Shown here piece by piece: positions 6,120 to 10,890 of a DNA stretch of 10,890 nucleotides. The stretch is from Gemmatimonadota bacterium (GTDB taxonomy: Bacteria > Gemmatimonadota > Gemmatimonadetes > Longimicrobiales > Gaopeijiaceae), in the NCBI GenBank assembly GCA_016209995.1, contig JACQVC010000350.1, positions 1 through 10,890 on the forward strand. Direction: 5' to 3'. Position numbers and translations under genes: made by a program. The notes beneath the pieces are model-generated. The model ran no database searches, was not told the DNA's origin, and saw only the letters and a list, made by a program, of their open reading frames with translations. The stretch's first letter is position 1. Each line of letters opens with the position of its first letter.

Positions 6120-6961
6120 CTCACGATGAGCGCTCCGTTGGTCAGGCGGTAGAGAGCCTCGACCGTGCGATAGTCGCGCACGGACAAGCTCCGGGCGGTG
6201 TTCGTGGGGAACATGACGTCTTCGGGAGAGTCGCTGTGCGGGAGCCCGAGCGCATGTCCCATCTCGTGCGCGGCGGTGAGCTGGAGCTGATCGCGGGACG
6301 GGTAGCTGCCGCGGCCCGTGCGCAAGGACAGCAGAAAGCTCGGCACACGGAAGATGATCTGGCCATCCCGATTCTCCCACTCGTAGCGTGCTTGCCCGAG
6401 GATCTGCCCGCCCAAATCGGGCACCCACTCGATCACGATATCGGCGGGCGTCGCGACGGACCGTTCACTGATGATCAGCTCACTCGGGTGTCCGCTCCAG
6501 GCCATGAGCCCCGACACCGCCGCACTGCGCAGCTCCCGAGCCAGGCTGGCCGGCTCCACGGCCGGGAGCGGCACGTGGATGCGAAGGGGAAACGCGCTCT
6601 CGGGCCAGCGAACCACGACCAGCGAATCCTGAGACTCGAGCGTCTGACAGAGGTAGCCACTATTCCTGCACGTCTCGGACGCCGACAGTCGTGCCGACGG
6701 CTGCCTCGAGGCGGACTGCGCCGTCGAGACGCCCGTAAGCTCTCCGACGGCCTCGAACCCGTCACAGCCCTGCGTGCCGGGGATGCCGCACTCGCCTGTG
6801 GGCGCCGGGGCGCGGCTGAGCTCTTCGTCCATGCGAGCGCGGCCGGCGCGCGAACGTTGGGAGAGCCAGATCATGGTTCCGGTGCTCAGGATCAGGATGA
6901 CGAGAAGACTGGTCGGGGACAGGCGGCCCCAACGGTCCCAGGCGGGCTTGCGTTCCTGCAT
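6116..6961 (-). CDS. Membrane-anchored matrixin-type (M10-like) zinc metalloprotease
   Basis: A 281-aa protein read on the minus strand from the ATG at 6961-6959, with GAGG about eight bases upstream. A short basic N-terminus is followed by a hydrophobic helix at about 17-33 (TSLLVILILSTGTMIWL), giving a type-II membrane anchor with the protease outside. A low-complexity linker with four Cys (CGIPGTQGC, CRNSGYLC) may be held by disulfides. The catalytic domain has HEMGHALGLPHS (zinc-binding His232, His236, His242; Glu233) and a Met-turn at Met250 in DVMFP, with His-to-Met spacing equal to that of matrix metalloproteases. The upstream FPLRIHVPLP strand and VSGLMAWSG helix fit the fold. No cysteine-switch propeptide is obvious. 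It probably cleaves an envelope or extracellular protein, but the substrate is unknown. It is convergent with the response regulator gene. Confidence 0.88.
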   Translation of the reverse strand: MQERKPAWDRWGRLSPTSLLVILILSTGTMIWLSQRSRAGRARMDEELSRAPAPTGECGIPGTQGCDGFEAVGELTGVSTAQSASRQPSARLSASETCRNSGYLCQTLESQDSLVVVRWPESAFPLRIHVPLPAVEPASLARELRSAAVSGLMAWSGHPSELIISERSVATPADIVIEWVPDLGGQILGQARYEWENRDGQIIFRVPSFLLSLRTGRGSYPSRDQLQLTAAHEMGHALGLPHSDSPEDVMFPTNTARSLSVRDYRTVEALYRLTNGALIVR

Positions 6962-6999
6962 CGGATCGCCTCGTGCGTTTCTTTTTGTTCTCCCTGTAG

Positions 7000-7029
7000 T
7001 TGAAAGCTAGGCGCGCCGAGCGACATAGG
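7000..7029 (+). promoter_or_regulatory. Weak sigma-70-like promoter candidate ahead of the small membrane protein
   Basis: TTGAAA (7000-7005) matches the -35 consensus at 5 of 6. CATAGG (7024-7029) follows after an 18-base spacer and matches the -10 box at only 3 of 6. It is in the 138-base gap between divergent genes, and the remainder of the gap holds an A-rich run (AAGGAAAAAAG, 7031-7041). It is a low-confidence call; no clear minus-strand promoter for the metalloprotease was found in the same gap. Confidence 0.25.
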
Positions 7030-7099
7030 GAAGGAAAAAAGTGACCGGATTCTGCCTCACGGTGATCCTTCAGCGAGCTGCTGGATAGCACCGGCGACG

Positions 7100-7285
7100 A
7101 TGGACGCGAGGTCGTATCTGGTCATGGTGGCTCTCTGGGCCGCGTCCGCCGCCATCTCCGGCGCCGTTCTGGCCGGCATGGCGAAGCGCACGCATCCCGC
7201 GCTCTCCTTCAGGCGACTGTGGGTCTTCTACTCGGCGCTCGTCGGAGTCTTCGTCGCCATCGTGCTCTTCAGCGGTTGGTTTTAG
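7100..7285 (+). CDS. Small two-helix membrane protein, unknown function
   Basis: A 61-aa ORF from the ATG at 7100 to the TAG at 7285. Two hydrophobic segments are separated by a basic, polar loop: YLVMVALWAASAAISGAVLAG (about 6-26), then KRTHPALSFRR, then LWVFYSALVGVFVAIVLFSGW (about 40-60). Positive charges in the loop suggest that both termini face the outside and the loop the cytoplasm. It fills an otherwise empty gap between divergent genes, which supports it being real. Against it, no strong Shine-Dalgarno sequence precedes the ATG, and the protein matches no family I recognise. It could be a small envelope or stress-associated protein, but no function is claimed. Confidence 0.6.
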   Translation: MDARSYLVMVALWAASAAISGAVLAGMAKRTHPALSFRRLWVFYSALVGVFVAIVLFSGWF

Positions 7286-7336
7286 TAGTGGGTGCCCTTG
7301 ACCATGGCTACGCGACGCGGCGAAGTTCTTCCAGTA

Positions 7337-7364
7337 ACGTGCGTGCGCGCGCGTGGCGTGTGCG
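7337..7364. other. Alternating purine-pyrimidine tract (Z-DNA-prone)
   Basis: Bases 7337-7355 alternate purine and pyrimidine without a break (including GCGCGCGCG), and after one phase shift the alternation continues to 7364. Such tracts can adopt Z-DNA under negative supercoiling. It lies about 100 bases upstream of the aldehyde dehydrogenase start in the 169-base gap 7286-7454. That gap otherwise holds a lone TTGACC (7298-7303) without a matching -10 box, and the second copy of the 80-base repeat. Confidence 0.4.
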
Positions 7365-7412
7365 GCGGGCGAGTGGACGGCGGAAGTGCGACGGATGCCT
7401 GAGCGACATAAG

Positions 7413-7492
7413 AACCGTAGCGAAGCGAAGGTCAGCGAAGGGGAGGTGAGAGGGATGGGAGGAGGAGAGGCGAGGCGAGGTGTGGGAGCTAA
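7413..7492 (+). repeat. 80-base direct repeat, copy 2 (leader and start of the aldehyde dehydrogenase gene)
   Basis: This is the partner of 4675-4754: 69/80 identical without gaps, at the same distance from the start codon, and again open in the reading frame of the gene that follows. Its conserved 3' block GAGGTGTGGGAGCTAA supplies the possible GTG start at 7482 and the codons for Met-Gly-Ala. The central purine tract here holds GGAGGTGA (7442-7449), an excellent Shine-Dalgarno sequence, and an in-frame ATG at 7455. It lacks the closely spaced GGG runs that give copy 1 its quadruplex motif. Confidence 0.9.
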
Positions 7493-8957
7493 CTTCATCG
7501 GCGGTGCTTGGGTCGAGCCGCTGGCTGGCCGATACTTCGAGAACCGCAACCCGGCGAGGCGCGACGATCTGATCGGGGTCTGGCCGCGCTCCGACGCGGC
7601 GGATGTCGAAGCTGCGGTCGAGTCCGCCGGGCGAGGATTCGAGATCTGGCGCAGCACGCCGGCGCCGGCCCGCGGTGACGTCATCAGGCGGGCCGGTGAT
7701 CTACTCGCGAAGCGCAAGGAGGAGATTGCAGCGATCGCGACTCGCGAAATGGGCAAGACCCTCGTCGAAACCCGCGGCGACGTGCAGGAGGGCATTGACA
7801 CGGCGTATTACGCGGCTTCGGAAGGCCGCCGTCTCTTCGGACGCACGGTGCCTTCCGAGCTTCCGAACAAATGGGCGATGTCTTTTCGTCGACCCATCGG
7901 CGTCTGTGGCCTCATCACGCCGTTCAACTTCCCTCTGGCCATCCCCACCTGGAAGGCGTTCCCGGCGCTCGTGTGCGGCAATAGCGTGATTCTCAAACCT
8001 GCCGAGGACGTGCCGCATACGGCCAGCGTGTTCGTCGAGATCCTTCTGGAGGCGGGTCTGCCCCCCGAAGTGATTCAGCTCGTGCACGGGTTCGGTGAGG
8101 AGGTCGGGGCCGCCCTGGTCGCTCACCCGAGGATCCCGGTCATCTCATTCACCGGGTCGAGCGAGACGGGACGAGCCATTGCAGAAATCGGGGGTCGGCT
8201 GTACAAGCGCGTTTCTCTCGAGATGGGCGGCAAGAACGCGCAGATCGTGCTGCCCGACGCTCGCCTCGATCTCGCTCTCGACGGAGTACTTTGGGGCGCA
8301 TTTGGCACCACGGGGCAACGTTGCACCGCCACATCCCGTCTACTCCTACACGAGGACATCGAGGAAGAGTTCGTTTCCCGCTTGGTGGAGCGAGCCGGGC
8401 GCCTCCGTCTGGGCGACGGGATGAATCCCCAAACCGACGTGGGTCCGCTCATCAACAGCGCCGCACTGGAGAAGGTCGAACGCTACGTCGACCTCGCCCA
8501 CACGGAAGGTGAGGTGGTTTGCGGGGGGCGCCGTGCGTGTGACGGTGAGCTCGCACACGGCTTCTTCTTCGAACCGACGGTCGTCCGCGGTGTGGCTGCG
8601 GGTGCCAGGATCGCCACGGAAGAGATCTTCGGTCCGGTCCTCAGCGTCATGACGTTCGCCGACTTCGCTGAAGCCGTGCGGATCAACAACGAGGTGCGCT
8701 ACGGACTATCCAGCTCGGTCTACACGCGCGACGCGGAGATCGCGTTCCGGGCCGCGAACGAGCTGGAAACCGGCATCACCTACGTCAACGCGCCCACGAT
8801 CGGCGCGGAAGCCCACCTTCCGTTCGGGGGGCTGAAGGATACGGGAAACGGCCACCGCGAAGGCGGCTGGGAAGTCTATGACTTCTACACCGAGACGAAG
8901 GTAGCCTACGTGGATTACTCGGGCCGCTTGCAACGGGCGCAGATCGACAACTACTGA
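7455..8957 (+). CDS. Aldehyde dehydrogenase family protein (NAD(P)-dependent)
   Basis: A 500-aa ALDH-superfamily enzyme that should oxidise an aldehyde to the acid with NAD(P)+. The catalytic set is complete: Asn158 in TPFNFPLA, general base Glu256 in SLEMGGKN and nucleophile Cys290 in GQRCTATSR. The cofactor-site LKPAED and FTGSSETGR are also present, as are the C-terminal EIFGPVLSV and [27 protein letters not shown] and the tail [16 protein letters not shown] recall semialdehyde dehydrogenases of the ALDH7/ketoglutarate-semialdehyde type, but the substrate cannot be fixed from sequence. The ATG at 7455 is chosen for its near-perfect Shine-Dalgarno (GGAGGTGA, five bases away). The GTG at 7482, which gives [10 protein letters not shown], is equally good by protein homology; both lie inside the 80-base repeat. 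lepB follows after 20 bases. Confidence 0.93.
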   Translation: MGGGEARRGVGANFIGGAWVEPLAGRYFENRNPARRDDLIGVWPRSDAADVEAAVESAGRGFEIWRSTPAPARGDVIRRAGDLLAKRKEEIAAIATREMGKTLVETRGDVQEGIDTAYYAASEGRRLFGRTVPSELPNKWAMSFRRPIGVCGLITPFNFPLAIPTWKAFPALVCGNSVILKPAEDVPHTASVFVEILLEAGLPPEVIQLVHGFGEEVGAALVAHPRIPVISFTGSSETGRAIAEIGGRLYKRVSLEMGGKNAQIVLPDARLDLALDGVLWGAFGTTGQRCTATSRLLLHEDIEEEFVSRLVERAGRLRLGDGMNPQTDVGPLINSAALEKVERYVDLAHTEGEVVCGGRRACDGELAHGFFFEPTVVRGVAAGARIATEEIFGPVLSVMTFADFAEAVRINNEVRYGLSSSVYTRDAEIAFRAANELETGITYVNAPTIGAEAHLPFGGLKDTGNGHREGGWEVYDFYTETKVAYVDYSGRLQRAQIDNY

Positions 8958-8977
8958 CACGCTACGGCGCAACCCAC

Positions 8978-9745
8978 ATGACAACGGAACCGCTGGACCC
9001 TTCCAGAGATCACACAGGATCGGAGCAACGACAGGCGTCGGGGAAAGGCGAGGCGGCGAGCTCGCTGGCGCGGGCCACGTGGGAGTGGACGAAGTCGGTC
9101 GCCATTGCTCTGGTCCTCTTCCTCGTCATCCGGACGTTCTTGGTCGAGGCCTTCAAGATTCCCACCGGCTCGATGGAGAACACGCTCCTGGTCGGCGATT
9201 TCCTGCTCGTGAACAAGGCCGTCTACGGCGCCGAGATTCCCGGCGCCGGGCTGCGCATCCCCGGTTATCGCGACCCGCAGCGCTACGACATCATCGTCTT
9301 CATCCCGCCTCACGATCCGGACAAGAACTACGTGAAGCGGTTGGTGGGCCTGCCGGGCGACACCCTTGCGATGCGCAACAAGGTGCTCTACATCGCTGGG
9401 GTTCCGCAGGACGAGCCCTGGGTGCGCCACATCGATCCGCACGGTGATGCGACACACCCGGGTATGGCGTGGCAGACGCCCTATGTCGCCGGTGAGACGA
9501 CGATAGACCTGCAGCGTCCCACGCGGGACAATTGGGGGCCGCTCGTCGTGCCGGCCGCTAAGTACTTCGTCCTGGGCGACAATCGTGACAACAGTGAGGA
9601 TTCGCGGTACTGGGGATTCATCGACCGCGAGTCCATCAAGGGACGGCCACTCATCGTCTACTACTCGTTTGATCCTCAGGCCCTGGATCCCTTCCCCTGG
9701 ATCCAGGACATTCGGTGGCGTCGAATAGGCGGACTGATCCACTGA
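8978..9745 (+). CDS. lepB: Signal peptidase I
   Basis: A 255-aa type-I leader peptidase that cleaves signal peptides from exported proteins on the outer face of the inner membrane. The N-terminal ~37 residues are polar and cytoplasmic. One hydrophobic helix (about 41-56, VAIALVLFLVIRTFLV) anchors it. Catalytic Ser65 is in IPTGSMENTL, the general-base Lys120 is in YVKRLVGLPGD, and the box E motif GDNRDNSEDSRYWG is intact. Between them lies a family-typical periplasmic beta region with an insertion (about 140-175). The ATG at 8978 is used; it has no strong Shine-Dalgarno, and with only 20 bases after the aldehyde dehydrogenase stop, it is probably co-transcribed. A 9-bp inverted repeat sits near its 3' end (9682-9707). 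Confidence 0.95.
   Translation: MTTEPLDPSRDHTGSEQRQASGKGEAASSLARATWEWTKSVAIALVLFLVIRTFLVEAFKIPTGSMENTLLVGDFLLVNKAVYGAEIPGAGLRIPGYRDPQRYDIIVFIPPHDPDKNYVKRLVGLPGDTLAMRNKVLYIAGVPQDEPWVRHIDPHGDATHPGMAWQTPYVAGETTIDLQRPTRDNWGPLVVPAAKYFVLGDNRDNSEDSRYWGFIDRESIKGRPLIVYYSFDPQALDPFPWIQDIRWRRIGGLIH
9682..9707 (+). repeat. Perfect 9-bp inverted repeat inside the lepB 3' end
   Basis: CCTGGATCC (9682-9690) and GGATCCAGG (9699-9707) are exact complements around an 8-base loop. The right arm is also part of a 12-base palindrome CCTGGATCCAGG (9696-9707). It ends 38 bases before the end of lepB, within codons for residues about 236-243. It may be fortuitous; a folded mRNA 3' end is the alternative. Confidence 0.5.
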
Positions 9746-9802
9746 TGCACCTGCAACGCGTGGCCGATGGCCCCTGGCGCACGGAGAGATGCGCGAGTAA
9801 GG

Positions 9803-9830
9803 TTGTCCGTTCCGGGTGACCTATTATAGC
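9803..9830 (+). promoter_or_regulatory. Candidate promoter of the sigma factor gene
   Basis: TTGTCC (9803-9808) and TATAGC (9825-9830) are separated by 16 bases, matching -35 and -10 consensus at 4 of 6 each. An overlapping TATTAT at 9822-9827 makes the -10 region unusually AT-rich for this genome. It lies in the 178-base gap between lepB and the sigma gene, about 94 bases before the ATG at 9924, consistent with an independent promoter and a leader of about 85-90 bases. Confidence 0.45.
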
Positions 9831-9923
9831 GGCGGCTGTCACGGGAACGATCATAGCCAAGGCACGGATCACGCCAGCGTTCCGAGTCGTGCACGTCGGG
9901 ATCGAAGCGCCACTGGAGCACGC

Positions 9924-10778
9924 ATGAGTTTTCCGGCCCGCCGGGGATCGTTTCAGGAGGGATCCCTCGACCAGTACCTCAAGGAGATCAGCGCCTACCC
10001 CCTGATTTCTCGCGAGGAGGAGGTCGATCTCGCGGGTCGCATCAGAAAGGGAGAAGAGGAGGCGCTGGACAAGCTGGTGCGCTCCAACCTGCGCTTCGTC
10101 GTCTCGGTAGCCAAGAAATACCAGAACCAGGGCGTCTCCCTATCCGACCTGATCAACGAAGGCAACCTCGGACTCATCCGCGCGGCCCACAAATTCGACG
10201 AGACCAAAGGCATCAAGTTCATCAGTTACGCCGTGTGGTGGATTCGTCAGGCCATTCTTCAGGCGCTGGCGGAACAGAGTCGCATCGTACGCGTTCCCTT
10301 GAATCGCGCGGGCGCGCTGCACCGCATCGGGCGCCGCAGCTCCACGCTGCTGCAGGAGCTCGGCCGTGAGCCCACCGTCGAGGAGATCGCGGAGGAGCTG
10401 GATATCACCGAGGAGGAGGTCGAGCGCACGCTGGCGATATCGCAGTCGCACCTGTCGCTCGATGCTCCTATCACGCCCGGCGAAGACAATCGCCTACTGG
10501 ACTACCTGCCGGACCAGTACTCGCCTGGACCCGAGGACGAAGCCTACGAGCACGCGCTGCGCGAAACCATCGAGGAAGCGCTGTCGACCCTGAAGGAGCG
10601 CGAGGCCAAGATCCTGCGGCTTTACTTCGGGCTCGACGACCAGGAGCCCATGACCCTGGAGGAGATCGGGTCGCTGCTCGGCATCACCCGCGAACGAGTA
10701 CGTCAGATCAAAGAGAAAGCCCTAGTCCGCCTGCGTCACGCCTCGCGTGCTCGCTTCCTGGAAACGTTCGTCAAGTAG
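9924..10778 (+). CDS. rpoD: Primary-type RNA polymerase sigma factor (RpoD/SigA, short form)
   Basis: A 284-aa sigma-70 family protein. It starts at region 1.2 (GSLDQYLKEISAYPLISREEEVDLA) without region 1.1. It continues through region 2 (NLRFVVSVAKKYQNQG, DLINEGNLGLIRAAHKFDETKG, IKFISYAVWWIRQAI), region 3 (REPTVEEIAEELDI, then SLDAPI) and region 4 with its helix-turn-helix (MTLEEIGSLLGITRERVRQIKEKALVRLR). This architecture and length match the housekeeping sigma of Bacteroidetes and other FCB bacteria, not the ~600-aa proteobacterial RpoD. The ATG at 9924 has GGAG five bases upstream and fits the family start; the open frame back to the GTG at 9816 overlaps the promoter candidate and is not family-like. 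A second RpoD-like paralogue elsewhere in the genome cannot be excluded, so group 1 versus group 2 is inferred. Confidence 0.93.
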   Translation: MSFPARRGSFQEGSLDQYLKEISAYPLISREEEVDLAGRIRKGEEEALDKLVRSNLRFVVSVAKKYQNQGVSLSDLINEGNLGLIRAAHKFDETKGIKFISYAVWWIRQAILQALAEQSRIVRVPLNRAGALHRIGRRSSTLLQELGREPTVEEIAEELDITEEEVERTLAISQSHLSLDAPITPGEDNRLLDYLPDQYSPGPEDEAYEHALRETIEEALSTLKEREAKILRLYFGLDDQEPMTLEEIGSLLGITRERVRQIKEKALVRLRHASRARFLETFVK

Positions 10779-10808
10779 CACTGCTGCCACGCCGCCTTCT
10801 TCCTCCCA

Positions 10809-10831
10809 GCGGGTTCGCGGGTTCGCGGGTT
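10809..10831. repeat. Tandem octamer repeat (2.9 copies), with an inverted copy at the window edge
   Basis: The unit GCGGGTTC occurs at 10809-10816 and 10817-10824, with a partial GCGGGTT at 10825-10831, just after the sigma factor gene. The complementary CGAACCCGC appears at 10881-10889, so any of the copies could form a 9-bp stem with it across a loop of roughly 50-65 bases. The 112 bases after the sigma gene hold no ORF or recognisable tRNA, and the structure is cut by the window edge. Confidence 0.6.
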
Positions 10832-10890
10832 AGTCCCCACCTCAGCCCAACCGCACAGTAGCGGGGAGGGGCGATTGGATCGAACCCGCC

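Noticed and set aside
7298..7303. TTGACC as a -35 box for the aldehyde dehydrogenase gene
   Set aside because: No sequence resembling a -10 box occurs 15-19 bases downstream.
7018..7410. Ten-base direct repeat GAGCGACATA at 7018-7027 and 7401-7410
   Set aside because: Ten-base matches are expected dozens of times by chance in a window this long, and the similarity does not extend on either side.
9816..9923. 36-residue upstream extension of the sigma factor frame
   Set aside because: It overlaps the promoter candidate, has no sigma-factor similarity, and the ATG at 9924 has a good ribosome-binding site and the family-typical start.
10870..10890. tRNA-like GGTTCGATCC on the minus strand at the right edge
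   Set aside because: It resembles a T-loop, but the flanking bases do not form a T-stem and no acceptor, anticodon or D arm can be built from the adjacent sequence in the window.

Overview
The window is GC-rich bacterial chromosome with densely packed housekeeping and accessory genes. I see no transposase, phage gene, rRNA or CRISPR array. The sigma factor at the right end is a short RpoD type (284 aa, no region 1.1) carrying the ISYAVWWIRQ core typical of the Bacteroidetes/FCB lineage. Together with the high GC content, GTG starts and gene style, this suggests Gemmatimonadota or a neighbouring high-GC FCB phylum. That placement is inference from protein style, not a database result.

Left part (1-4563), all on the + strand: the 3' end of a beta-propeller protein gene, then a tight gene string. 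The string holds larE (PP-loop sulfur transferase for the LarA nickel-pincer cofactor), a small protein resembling the LarE C-terminal module, a class-V (NifS-like) cysteine desulfurase, thpR (RNA 2',3'-cyclic phosphodiesterase) and a membrane-anchored protein of unknown function. The first three overlap by 1 and 8 bases and look translationally coupled. The pairing suggests that cysteine sulfur is delivered to LarE. No larA, larB or larC is visible here.

Middle (4564-7285): a leader with hairpins and a G-rich purine tract precedes an NtrC/NtrX-type sigma-54-dependent response regulator. A membrane-anchored matrixin metalloprotease lies convergent to it, and a tiny two-helix membrane protein diverges from the protease.

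Right part (7286-10890), + strand: an NAD(P)-dependent aldehyde dehydrogenase, signal peptidase I (lepB) 20 bases downstream, then the primary-type sigma factor behind its own promoter-like sequence.

The most unusual feature is an 80-base direct repeat (69/80 identical, no gaps) at 4675-4754 and 7413-7492. It spans the ribosome-binding region and start codons of two unrelated genes, the response regulator and the aldehyde dehydrogenase. In both copies it stays open in the frame of the downstream gene and contributes the same first three codons. It looks like a dispersed 5'-leader/start-codon module. Copy 1 also carries a canonical G-quadruplex motif across the ribosome-binding region and two potential stem-loops upstream.
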